From the NCBI GenBank assembly GCA_945910005.1, contig OX246737.1, positions 79,571,483-79,635,482 on the forward strand: 64,000 bases of DNA. The letters are read 5' to 3'. This document shows positions 46,312 through 55,608 of the stretch, piece after piece. The notes below the pieces were generated by a model. The model did no database searches. It saw nothing but the letters and a program-made list of their open reading frames with translations, and was not told the DNA's origin. The translations under genes and the position numbers were made by a program. The stretch is from Isoperla grammatica. Lineage: Eukaryota; Arthropoda; Insecta; Plecoptera; Perlodidae. Numbering within the stretch: the first letter of the stretch is position 1; every line of letters begins with the position of its first letter.

Positions 46312-47177
46312 TATAGGCCGGACGCCGTAACAAAGAAAGTGTTGTCGTCACAACTAATTACTCTGGCCGGCGTAGTGATATGTGGACGATTACGCAGTGC
46401 TCATCCGCGCACTATACCTGTCAGAGTAAAAATACGCTGATTGGCAAGGCGGTGTTAGAAAATACTAGCTTTAGTAGGCTGTGAATTAAAAATACTAACA
46501 TATCAAGCAAGCTTTGACTTTTGTGTGTTGCTAGGATACTTGATGTATTTCTTTGTCATTCGATGACTGTGTGTTGTCTTTATTGCCGTTTCGTGTTTGA
46601 CAGGAGTTGAGTTCACGTGGGGGAAACATGGCGGCGTTGTTTCTATAATATGTGACACCCGTGTTCGGCTGATTTACCCTGTAACATTATTTATGAAAAT
46701 TTATTACCAATATCAAGAAACATGGACACTGAAAACATTACTCGAGATCTTTCAGAGTGGTCATATGCGTTCCCTGTGCCTTTAGGGTACGACAATATGC
46801 AAACAGACAAAGGTAGGTCGTCCGTAGCTGTTCCTTCTTCAAACCTTCATGCCTAGCATGATGGGACGGAACTACTTTAAATTTTCCCAAATATAATGAA
46901 GTAGTTGTTAATTTATAAGTGAATATAATAAATTAGATAATAAGAAACTTAAGTTTATTCCTGCATAATTAAACCGCAAACACATACCAAGACTGAGAAA
47001 AATAGCATTTAAACCAGGGCCCATGTCCACCGACCTATGAAATAACAATACATGTTTACTTCTGGTAGGGCAATGAGTAGTAGTCTACATTTAAGTTGGT
47101 ATAACAAGGTGTGAGGTCACTTGCTATTACATCATCCGTGACGACAACACCTTCTTTGTTACGGCGTCCGGCCTATA
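46312..47177. mobile_element. TATAGGCCGGACGCCGT TIR element, copy 2 (866 bp)
   Basis: Same ends and content as 14865-15738 but inverted. Tips carry TA. A promoter-like stretch (ggagttgagttcacgtgggg, gaaacatggcggcg) precedes the coding remnant at 46722. Preceded by a G-run of about 20 bases at 46257-46276. Confidence 0.88.
46722..46812 (+). CDS. First exon carried by the TIR element (MDTENITRDL...)
   Basis: ATG opens MDTENITRDLSEWSYAFP, then VPLGYDNMQTDK and G before a donor GTAGGT, phase 1. The same peptide is encoded by copy 1 at 15.24-15.34 kb, where the start codon has become ATT and a short insertion precedes the donor. Conservation of codons and donor between two copies 30 kb apart suggests both descend from an autonomous element with a spliced transposase gene, of which only the first exon is kept. 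Transposase family unknown. Confidence 0.5.
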
Positions 47178-47371
47178 CTATTATAAATCCATGATTACAC
47201 CATTTAGTTGACGCCATTAAAGTGCTGCTCTAGGAGATCAAGAAGACCGTGGTATGATTTTTCTCGTCATATAGGCACCGTGTTTGGCCACTGAGCGCGC
47301 TAGTGAGATCGATTGAAGCGCTCATGTGTCAGACTGGCGCACTTCGGCTATGAAAACATTGCACCGTAGCA

Positions 47372-47599
47372 ATGGAAAACCACGCGGGAGGTACGAAGTG
47401 TACCGTCATTAAATACGGATTTAATCAAATAAATCCAGGCTACGAGGCAAAGCAATCTTTTATTGAAGGGAAAGGATTCTTTAAATTTGACCATGTTTTT
47501 GATTTAACGGAAACTCGAGATAGTGTGGTTAATTTTATAACGTCGAAAGTGGTCAGGCAGACGTCAGTGAGTTTGCCGCCCTATGATGTTAAAATTGAA
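47372..47599 (+). CDS. First-exon-like ORF (MENHAGGTKCTVIKYGF...)
   Basis: ATG at 47372, 76 codons, ending at a consensus donor GTAAGT in phase 0. Residues include KYGFNQINPGYEAKQ, FFKFDHVFDL and VRQTSVSLPPYDVKIE. The layout (GYE, then F-x-KSKV-like, then PPY-V-x-I/E) faintly recalls the region ahead of a SWIM zinc finger in YqaJ-associated transposon proteins, but that is only a resemblance. GC-rich upstream sequence (gagcgcgctag, gaagcgctcatg) could be a promoter. The candidate next exon at 48562 is out of phase, so no second exon is proposed. Confidence 0.45.
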
Positions 47600-48369
47600 G
47601 TAAGTATTGTATATTTTATTTTATGTGTTGTGGTTTATACCTAGTAGGACTCTTTTAAGTACGCAATTGAAAGTTAGGTATACTGAAAGAAAAATCATTG
47701 ATGCATTCTGTGGACAGAACGGGCCCAACATAGGCCTAGTATTGCTAGCATATGCGAAGGCCTAGGCTAGGCTCGTAAACTTGTAAAAGTGAACACTTAT
47801 CGATGTATTTTGGTACCAATTTGTGCAGCTAACAATACAACAACCCTTGTTGCCACTTCTTGCTGTCCCTTCAACCATAACTAATAATGTATCATACAAT
47901 TACGCAACAATTATTGGAAGAAACAATCTCAATTACATGTAAACGCCATTTGACAGTTGGTAGGCCGAGGCGTGATCTTGTTTTGTTTCTTTCCTTCCGG
48001 AACTGCAAAGTTTTGCCACTGCACGCGCTGTATGTACTAACGCACGGTGCCTATAGTTGGCCGTGTTATTTTTACCAACAATGTTAAACAATACTGGTAA
48101 CAATGGTAGACGCCTTCTATATAGTGTGGAATTAATTTGCAGCAGCACTTCAATGGCATCAAATTTCAAGGTGTCAGCGCCCATAAAAATCCTCTAAAAC
48201 AACCGTATAGTACCCATACCTACGGTACTGCATGTCTAGCTCTGTAGTGAGCGGTGATCGTATAAAATGCAGGGAGATTTGCAATGCATTATGGGTGGCA
48301 GACATTTTGTTCCGGGTTGTCAAATGTTTTAACATCAAATCAAATGTCATCATGACATCAAATGTCACA

Positions 48370-48541
48370 TTATAATATATAATATATAATATATAATATA
48401 TAATATATAATATATAATATATAATATATAATATATAATATATAATATATAATATATAATATATAATATATAATATATAATATATAATATATAATATATA
48501 ATACATAATATATAATATATAATACATAATATATAATATAT
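48370..48541. repeat. (TATAATA)n microsatellite
   Basis: About 170 bp of a 7-bp repeat with a few C substitutions near the right end. ORFs reading YYILYII on the minus strand are artefacts. Confidence 0.97.
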
Positions 48542-48561
48542 ACCTCTAATTTTGTCAACAG

Positions 48562-48796
48562 CCTTGGGAACTTCATAGATACTTATAATAATAAAAAATT
48601 AAAGTCGATTATTGTAGGCGATATAATCATAAATATAAAGTCTCATCACGATGAAGTCGGAGAGTATCTGGATATGTTTCACCAGCCTACATACCATGCA
48701 TTAAGGTCACTCCTCTATAACTCGACATCGTTGTCACGTTCTTCATATTTGGCTTACTTTACAATGAGACAGCGTTCTTTCACAATACAAAAAAAT
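48562..48796 (+). pseudogene. Possible LINE endonuclease fragment
   Basis: After ttgtcaacag, an open frame of 78 codons reads LGNFIDTYNN, KSIIVGDIIINI and EVGEYLDMF, ending at GTAAGT. The IIVGD-x-NI block followed by YLD resembles the apurinic-type endonuclease of LINE ORF2 (VGDFN-I...YLD), with the key DFN changed to DII. The donor-like end may be chance. Confidence 0.35.
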
Positions 48797-49082
48797 GTAA
48801 GTACTTTTCTGATCTACTTTTTCCAAAATTTTGAAGTGAAAATTTTCAAAATCCCTATCATTTAACATTGGAAAGTAGAGAAATTATACATTTTATCACC
48901 TTCACATAGATATAAAGGAGCCAAAAAACATTGTTATGAAAACAGATTTAGTATCAAAATGAAGCTACGTTCTCAAGAAATACACACAAACCAGAAGACA
49001 TGAGTATATCCTTACTACTTTTTGCGTTATTTGAGCCTAAAGTTGCATGTACGCTCAGAAACGTGAGTAGCAGGGGGAACGT

Positions 49083-49734
49083 ATGTCGCGTCGTGCAAAG
49101 TCCACGTCAATATTGACACAGTGCTCTGGCGCCAGCCGGTCAAGAAGCCGACTCACTCGTCGCAGAGTCCCCCTCCCCCCCCCCCCCCCACAACCCCTCC
49201 CCTTCCCCCCCCCTTCTTTCTCGTCATATACCGTGCACGAGAGTCGAACCCATACCCGTCTTTGGGTGCCTATGGATACGCGCCCCCCCCCCCCTTTCTC
49301 GCCATATACTGTGCACGAGAGTCGAATCTATACCCGTCTTTGGTCCCCCCCCCCTTTCAGGCCATATACCGTGCACGAGAGTCGAACCCATACCCGACTT
49401 TGGGTCCCCCCCCCCTTTTTTTTTTCTCCGCATATACCCTGCACGAGAGTCGAGCCTGTACCCGTCTTTGGGCGCCTAGGGCACGTGTCCCCCATGTTGG
49501 CAATACGCGATGTGGCGGGACATGAACCCGGTACCACGAAGCAGCGCGCCGATGTTGCACAATGAGACGACGAGAAGTGTCTGTCGTGGCGCGCCGATTT
49601 CGAGAGGTTTCCAGATGATTGCGCCACGGTGGCCGTTCTGGTCCGTTCGATGCCGGGCGAGGAACATATGACTCGGGAGGTTGTTTGTCACCGCGGTTAT
49701 CTGAACGTGTGTCAACATGAAACACACGCACCGC
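49083..49734. repeat. C-rich region with four B-box-like repeats
   Basis: A ~65-bp unit (CGTGCACGAGAGTCGAACCC / atacccgtctttggg / C-run / ttt...gccatata) recurs at about 49230, 49305, 49368 and 49440. Its inverse GGGTTCGACTCTCG fits the pol III B-box pattern. A fifth, different tRNA-tail-like block (ggcgggacatgaacccggta) is at 49512. No complete tRNA is present. Long ORFs here are shadows. Confidence 0.7.
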
Positions 49735-50697
49735 ACGAGTGCGAGAGAGATGGAAATATTCTCCCTTTCGGTCGGCTGTTTGCCGCCGATATTGATACGA
49801 CGATAGTGAGACCAACAAGGAGGGACACTCGTGAGCGTGTGAGTGCGAGAGAGGTGGAGATATTAGCGGTCCATGGCTATTAGTGCGAGAGAGATGAGCC
49901 TAATGGTAGCCTACGAGTGCGAGAGAGATGGAAATACTTTGTATTGAGATGTTATTATTACCGTATGTCAAAAGATTTAGAAGGTCTACACGTCTTTATA
50001 GCGGGCAATATTCGAGACCACGTTCGTGGCGGGAATCGAACCCGAGTCTCGTGGCAGTCAACCCTTACAAACCGGAAGGTTTTGAACCCAAGCAACATGG
50101 TGAAAGTCCCCCCCCCCCCTCCCCCAATAATAAAACACACACAAACACACTCCTCCCCCCCTCCCTTGCGCCAGAGTTGACATACAGGGTATGCTAGTAT
50201 ATTATTCTAATGGGGAAAATATAGTCAGAGTAAGAAGAGGATAAATAAAAATTACAACAATTAGACTGCATTGCATTATCCATACTTATTTATTTATTAT
50301 CAACATTATTCCAAAGCCAAAGTACAATGTTCCAGCAGGAATGCGGTAGCAATAGAAATAGCCTTAATCGTACAGAAAGAGGTCCCCACCCCCACCCCCA
50401 ACCACAAACACACACTACCCCCCTCCCCCTACCCCCCCAGAGTTGACATACAGTGTATGCTAGTATATTATTCTAATGGGAAAAATATAGTCCGAGTAAG
50501 AAGAGGATCAATAAAAATTACAACAATGAGACTGCCAGCATTACATTATCCATACGCATTTATTTATTTTCAACATTATTCTAAAGTCAAAGTACAATGT
50601 TCCAGCAGGAATGCGGTAGCAATAGAAATAGCCTTAATCGTACACAAATTCAATAATATCTGTGGGCGAACGATTGCCAAATTGTATCTTACCCTTG
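49735..50697. repeat. Left terminal inverted repeat of the Polinton-like element
   Basis: Contains two C-rich segments (50107-50165, 50384-50440), each followed by the duplicated block agttgacatacag-g-gtatgc, then ttccagcaggaatgcggtag. A B-box-like gggaatcgaacccgag is at 50031-50046. Its inner end (50640-50697) equals the 3' end of the small ORF at 55312, so the repeat boundary falls inside a gene. Confidence 0.85.
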
Positions 50698-50854
50698 TAT
50701 ATTCGCCGTCGCCGGGTTCGACCGTGACGCGGTGTTTGCCTCCTCGACTTTGTATAACTTTATTGAGGTTGTCCTGACAGACATCCCGATGCTCAAATCT
50801 CCTGCATTCGATAGTTTTCGGATTTTCCGATTTTCTCAAACGATCTTAAGGGGG
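50698..50854 (+). pseudogene. Polymerase-region fragment 1, interrupted by a LINE
   Basis: Same sequence as the modules at 52400-52500 and 53060-53160 (ctttgtataactttattgag, ctcctgcattcgatagtttt). It is broken after cgatctt by the LINE and resumes at about 51755 with gccgcaatccattctaag. Confidence 0.6.
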
Positions 50855-51755
50855 TGGAGGATGCTAAGTTGTTGCAGCATGATTTGAGCAGGATAGAGGA
50901 GTGGGTTGATGTTAATAGGATTAAAAGTGGTTGGGTTCACGCGTAAATTAAAAGGGGATGCGAGAGAGTATTTTCTTGAGGGGGTAGTTCTAGAAAAGGT
51001 ACAGAAGTATAAGTATTTGGGAATTGTATTGGCCGAAGATTTGGAATGGGGGGGGACCAGGTGCAGGAAAGTGTAAGAAAGGGATATAGAAACTTAGGGT
51101 TTGTTATGAGAAATTTGAAGGGACCTATAGTAGGGAGGTAAAGGATATGGCTTACAAGACAGTGGTACGGCTTATATTGGAATATGGTGGTGCGGTGTGG
51201 GATCCATATAGGAAGGGGAGGTCATGGAGTTAGAGAAGGTGTAGGGCGGCAAGGAAGGTTATGCAAGGACAAGTTAGGAGATGGAGGTATGTGGAAGATA
51301 GGTTAGGGAATGTGGTAAGGGCTTATGATAGTGTTACAGCAATGGTGGGGGAACTGGGTTGGGAGTCCTTAGATGAGAGACGGAGGAGTGATAGGATGTG
51401 TAATGTATATAGAGCAGCTGGGGGGAAGGGAGGGTGGGGGCTAATCCAGAGCAGGTTGCAAGAAGGAGTTTAAAGATGGAGAGGGAATCATTATTGGAAG
51501 TTTCAGAGTAGGGTTTAGTGAGAAGTGATCTGGGGAGGTTTGGTTTTGTTGGGAGAACGGTAAGGGAATGGAATGAGTTACCCGAGGAGGTTGTTGAGAG
51601 CGAGTCAGTAAGGGAATTTAGAAATGGATTGACGAAAAGGAGGTGATGAGGGAGGGTGGGGAGGGGGGAGGTTTGGACAGGTGGCCACCGGGTAGTTGTG
51701 GCCCATTTGCAGCCTTTAAGTGTTTAATCTTATCTAATCTTATCTTGCCGCAATC
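50855..51755 (+). pseudogene. Degenerate CR1/Nimb-like LINE with (ATCTT)n tail
   Basis: Pieces in shifting frames show the LINE thumb and C-terminus: RIEEWVDVNR, KYKYLGIVLAEDLEW, GYRNLGFVMRNLKG, LEYGGAVWDP and, near 51550-51640, the terminal block GRTVREWNELPEEVVES (with REFRNGL). Several frameshifts separate them, and the YADD region is missing. The 3' end is taatcttatctaatcttatc. It sits in the polymerase gene fragment; the broken target (cgatctt / atcttg) suggests a short duplication of ATCTT that merges with the tail. GC-rich, G-heavy coding strand unlike its surroundings. Confidence 0.85.
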
Positions 51756-52180
51756 CATTCTAAGAAACTTTGTTCTAATTTCCCTCGTGAACACTTCTTA
51801 CATAGTGACGATAATAATATAACAAAAAAAGGGATGATAGGAAAATTTAAGGATCCAGATTATGAAGGAAGCGTGGTCAAGGAGTTTATTGGTCTTAGGT
51901 TGCGGAATTCATAGTCGGCCCCTACACCTAGGGGCACCCATTGTTGCTATTGAATTGAATTTATTGTGGTTTTCTCGCCCGGAGGCGCTAAGGCCAATAT
52001 AGGGCCACAACACGGCCCTCTGCAGCCTATTGTTGCTATGGATTTGTTTTGTTTATGGGAATAACAATGGGCGCCTCTAGGTGTAGGGGCCGACTATGAA
52101 TTCCAACCTTAGTCCTAAAATTAATTCGATTTTGGAAGATAGTGGAAAAGTGAAGGATATTAATTCCTATTATTCTAAAT
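51756..52180 (+). pseudogene. Polymerase C-terminal fragment, split by a MITE
   Basis: The open stretch before the MITE (51829-51897) and the one after it (52112-52180) read on in a single frame if the 211-bp insertion is disregarded. Before the insertion there is the GKFKD motif, and at the junction a GLR-like block. Both are characteristic of the C-terminus of protein-primed family B DNA polymerases in Polinton-like elements. A stop follows the second part. Upstream, the segment with the catalytic DTDS motif is missing from this copy. The reading is non-functional as it stands. Confidence 0.6.
51898..52108. mobile_element. 211-bp MITE with TTA target duplication
   Basis: GGTTGCGGAATTCATAGTCG at the left, inverted at the right (cgactatgaattccaacc). 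The match continues through ccctacacctag and cccattgttgctat. Flanked by TTA (51895-51897, 52109-52111), the Harbinger target. It interrupts the polymerase fragment. Confidence 0.9.
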
Positions 52181-52329
52181 AGTTATCTTATTTCATATTA
52201 TGTACTTCAGCTCCTAATATCCCACTAGCCATAATTATAATTAATTAGTAGGGCGCCCCCCTTCCGGTGTCGGTGAGCGGCAAGCAGCGCTTTCAGTTAA
52301 GTGCGTTGTATCGTTGGGAGTCTTTGATG

Positions 52330-53515
52330 ATTTAGGTCCTTGGTTCGATGCGTGATTCGATCTTGTCGTGGGGTTGGGATTCGACACTGACGCCGGGTTC
52401 AACTCCTCGACTTTGTATAACTTTATCGAGGTTGTTCTAACAGACACACCGATGTTCAAATCTCCTGCATTCGATAGTTTTCAGATTTTCTCAAACGATC
52501 TTGTCGCAATCGATTCTAAGAATCTTTGTTTTGAATTAAATATACCTTTGTTCACTGGATTTACTGTTTTAGAATTAAGTAAACGAGTGATGTATGATTT
52601 TCACTACGGTTATGCAAAGAACAAAATATGGAGATCGTCTCAAATTACATTTTGCAGACACAGATTGTTCGATGCGTGGTTCGATCTTGTCGTGGGTTTG
52701 GGGTTCGACACTGACGCCGGGTTTGACGTTCACTGAATTTACTGTTTTAGAATTAAGTAAGCGAGTGATGCGTCTCAAATTACGTTTTGCAGACACAGAT
52801 TGTTCTATGCGTGGTTCGAACTTGTCGTGGGTTTGGGGTTCGACACTGACGCCGGGTTCGACGTTCACTGAATTTACTGTTTAAGAATTAAGTAAGCGAG
52901 TGATGTATGATTTTCACTACGGTTATGCAAACAACAAATAATATGGAGATCGTCTCAAATTACGTTTTGCAGACACAGATTGTTCTATGCGTGGTTCGAT
53001 CTTGTCGTGGGTTTGGGGTTCGACACTGTCGCCGGGTTCGACCGTGACGCGGGGTTCGACTCCTCCACTTTGTATAACTTTATTGAGGTTGTCCTAACAG
53101 ACACACCGATGTTCAAATCTCCTGCATTCGATAGTTTTCAGATTTTCAGATTTTCTCAAACGATCTTGTCGCAATCCATTCTAAGAAACCTTGTATTGAA
53201 TTAAATATACCTATGTTCGCTGGATTTCCTTTTTTAGAATTTAGTAAGCGAGTGATGTATGATTTTCACTACGGTTATGCAAAGAACAAAATATGGAGAT
53301 CGTCTCAAATTACGTTTTGCAGACACAGATTCTTTGTGCTACGAGATTGAAAACAAAGATATTTATAACGATATGTTGTTAGACTCTCATTTCTATGATA
53401 CTTCTAACTTCCCTCGAGAACACTTCTCACATAGTGACGACCTTATTGATTTATTTTACGGGGCCATTCACTGTCACCCTTATTTGTCTAATCAAGCTTA
53501 TCTTCGTGCGTAGTT
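52330..53515 (+). pseudogene. Rearranged tandem pieces of the type-B polymerase palm region
   Basis: Four head-to-tail, partly deleted copies of one segment, separated by a GTTCGA-rich linker (ttcgatcttgtcgtgggttt, repeated at about 52348, 52679, 52812, 52997). The last copy (53190-53515) reaches furthest. It holds the SKRVMYDFHYGYAK block, a one-base frame slip near 53281, then the ADTDS catalytic block and a further 40 codons to a stop at 53511. The earlier copies break off immediately after the codons for DTD. This is the palm motif C of family B polymerases; surrounding residues fit the Polinton/adintovirus group. Not functional. Confidence 0.7.
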
Positions 53516-53830
53516 TACTCCTGACGTTTTAGATCGTTGATACGAGTAACTAATCAATGCTGTTCACAAAACAAACATCACTAAAGTGGAATATGCAGTA
53601 TTTTTAAACTGTACTTTTATAGACGCAATATTTACGATCTCGTTTCTTGAACAAGACCGAAATGAGACGATCTGCACCGGCAATTATTATTAATTTAATC
53701 ATTTGTCGTAGGAATTTCGTTTGAGTTTATTGAAGCTTATAAACAATTATTATAGGTTTTCACCTAAGGCCAGTCCAGAAACCGGGCCCCTCTAGACCAC
53801 TGACCCCCGGGCTATTCCTTCGCCACTGAA
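53516..53830. other. Unique spacer in the Polinton-like element
   Basis: No ORF. The stretch agaccactgacccccgggct at 53795 is GC-rich and looks like a breakpoint next to the duplicated cassette at 53831. Confidence 0.4.
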
Positions 53831-54305
53831 CTGCAACGAAGCACTTTGGAAAATACAGTACTCAAACGAGTGTTGTCATGTGAATGATTCGATGTCGATG
53901 ATGATGATGTCGATGCTTGTAATTTTGAGTAGACTCAATCTAAATAAAAGTAGTAGTAGAACACAATGTAATAGTAGTAATGGAATAAATATTGAGTTGA
54001 AAGAATGTGATGTATGGTTTATTAAAATAAACAAAATATATTCAGACATTTTGTTATCATTAACCTCTCTTTTTGACCAACATCCAATGTACAACTCTTT
54101 CAATATTAATAGCAACAGAGATCGAAACGTAACCTTGACATTCATATCGGCCGGACAAGCGAGTGTGGACATGCGTGTGAATATATGCGCATGCGCGCAT
54201 ACACACTCGCATTCGTACACAATATTGCACCATCTAAAACATTTCAAACGTGACATCTGAGTAAGGATCACGGCACGCAGACACGTTCGCAGACACTTCC
54301 AACTT
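53831..54305 (+). pseudogene. Duplicated 3' end of the 158-aa gene plus downstream/upstream module
   Basis: 53831-54305 is a direct copy of 54779-55200, offset by 948 bp at the left end. It contains the last ~25 codons of the ORF at 54383 (with an added gatgatgatg run and a frame change), the AATAAA region, and the module that precedes the next gene. The rest of the gene copy has been lost. Confidence 0.85.
54120..54250 (+). promoter_or_regulatory. Upstream module 1 (before the 158-aa ORF)
   Basis: cgtaaccttgacattcatat, cggccggacaagcg, a hairpin pairing gcgagtgtg with cacactcgc around alternating gcgcatgcgcgc, then cacaatattgcaccatc. It ends about 130 bp ahead of the ATG at 54383. Copy of the module at 55020-55125. 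Promoter role is inferred from position. Confidence 0.5.
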
Positions 54306-54382
54306 GTATATACGTTTGTCACAAGGAAAAAGAAAGCAGTACTGAAAGTGCATCTACACTGGAATTAGAGTAAGCTTGCACT

Positions 54383-54859
54383 ATGTGTTTCGGTAAAGTT
54401 ATAGAATTAAGAGAAGGGGGTGTACTACCTCATGTAGATTTCTTTGACAATGGATTAGCGTTAGAAGAATTGGATCCAGATCCAGACATGGATTTAGCAG
54501 TAATTGAAGTGGACGTGGACACAATGAGGCGTTTACGTTTTCCAGAATTTCTCAACATGTATTTGGACGCAATGTACTACTTTGCGTTTTACGAGAGTAA
54601 CTGCGTATTGATGGAATACATAGAGTTCGACGGTGCTATCAATCTTTGCGAAGAATGTGGACCTGACCTTCGAGATGAAAAATGTCTATCTTATATGTAT
54701 TGTGTGACAAGTACACGAAGTTTGGACGAGACTGAAATCACCGCATTTTTGATGGATGAGAATAATTGGTGTTTCAACTGCAAGGAAGCACTTTGGAAAA
54801 TACAGGACTCAAACGAGTGTTGTCATGTGAATGATTTCGATGCTTGTAATTTTGAGTAG
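54383..54859 (+). CDS. 158-aa acidic Cys-containing protein, Polinton-like element
   Basis: Intact ORF from ATG 54383 to TAG 54857-54859. The protein is acidic (repeated LDPDPDMDL-type runs). Its C-terminal half has cysteines grouped as CEEC, C-x6-C, CFNC and ECCHVNDFDAC, suggesting metal binding or disulfides. No signal peptide or membrane segment. The frame is undamaged although neighbouring polymerase pieces are broken, so it may be younger or under selection. An upstream module with a hairpin precedes it, and AATAAA (54906) follows. I do not recognise the family. Accessory proteins of this size and composition are usual in Polinton-like elements and DNA viruses, but that is context, not homology. 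Confidence 0.6.
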   Translation: MCFGKVIELREGGVLPHVDFFDNGLALEELDPDPDMDLAVIEVDVDTMRRLRFPEFLNMYLDAMYYFAFYESNCVLMEYIEFDGAINLCEECGPDLRDEKCLSYMYCVTSTRSLDETEITAFLMDENNWCFNCKEALWKIQDSNECCHVNDFDACNFE

Positions 54860-55019
54860 ACTATCTAAAAAATAGTAGTAGAACACAATGTAATAGTAGT
54901 AATGGAATAAATATTGCGTTGTATGATTGATGTATGATTTATTAAAATAAACAAAATATATTTGGACATTTCGTTATCATTAACTTCTCTTTTTTAACCA
55001 ACATCTAATGTACAACTCA

Positions 55020-55125
55020 CCCGTAACCTTGACATTCATATCGGCCGGACAAGCGTGTGTGGACATGCGTGTGAATATGCGCATGCGCGCATACACACTC
55101 GCATTCGTACACAATATTGCACCAT
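55020..55125 (+). promoter_or_regulatory. Upstream module 2 (before the 98-aa ORF)
   Basis: Near-identical to module 1: cgtaaccttgacattcatat, cggccggacaagcg, tgtggacatgcgtgtgaata, gcgcatgcgcgc, cacactcgcattcgtacaca. It ends about 190 bp before the ATG at 55312. Confidence 0.5.
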
Positions 55126-55311
55126 CTAACTAAACCATTTCAAACCACCATTTCCATTCTGAGAAAGGGATTACGGCACGCAGACACGTTCTCAAACACT
55201 ACCATCAAGCAAGTTCAAAACGTACGTATCACTTTCTTTAATTTGTCAATTTGAATTTATTACTTCACACTCTAAAACTAACCATTAATTTCCATTCACA
55301 TTATAATCTAG

Positions 55312-55608
55312 ATGGATTTCTTAAATGATTTGGGGGCGGCTGCATCGCCATTTAAGCGACTTGACGAACTCCCTATCGGAAGTGAGGTATCGATTACAAC
55401 GTGGGAGATGCTTGACACAAAGTTTGGGCGAAGAGTCATTATCGTGAGCGACGATGGACATTCGTATTTTTTACCGGCTAGGTTCGGTAAATTGACCGAC
55501 GCACAAATTGAGGACTTCAAACATAAAAATTTAAGTTTTATATACAAGGGTAAGATACAATTTGGCAATCGTTCGCCCACAGATATTATTGAATTTGTGT
55601 ACGATTAA
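55312..55608 (+). CDS. 98-aa protein, possibly OB-fold-like, Polinton-like element
   Basis: Intact ORF, ATG 55312 to TAA 55606-55608. Sequence features: an N-terminal LDELPIGSEV strand, TTWEMLDTKFGRRVIIV, then a FLPARFGKL turn, a short helix with acidic residues, and a final strand region ending EFVYD. The alternation of strands with a conserved FLPARF-type turn recalls a group of ~100-residue proteins common in invertebrate mobile DNA, and a nucleic-acid-binding barrel is plausible; both are inference. The last ~17 codons lie inside the right terminal inverted repeat and so are repeated, in inverse, at 50648-50697. It lies 453 bp after the 158-aa ORF on the same strand, with its own copy of the upstream module. 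Confidence 0.6.
   Translation: MDFLNDLGAAASPFKRLDELPIGSEVSITTWEMLDTKFGRRVIIVSDDGHSYFLPARFGKLTDAQIEDFKHKNLSFIYKGKIQFGNRSPTDIIEFVYD

Noticed and set aside
48174..48576. YYILYII repeat proteins
   Set aside because: Translation of (TATAATA)n on the minus strand.
47372..48796. Joining 47372-47599 to 48562-48796 as two exons of one gene
   Set aside because: Phases do not match (0 against 2), and the second part looks like a LINE endonuclease fragment.
49083..49883. Several 80-160 codon ORFs in the C-rich region
   Set aside because: Proline-rich shadows of C-runs and B-box repeats; frames overlap on both strands without family resemblance.
53876..54322. 148- and 126-codon ORFs on opposite strands
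   Set aside because: They cover the duplicated 3' end and upstream module of the 158-aa gene; the true gene copy is not in these frames.
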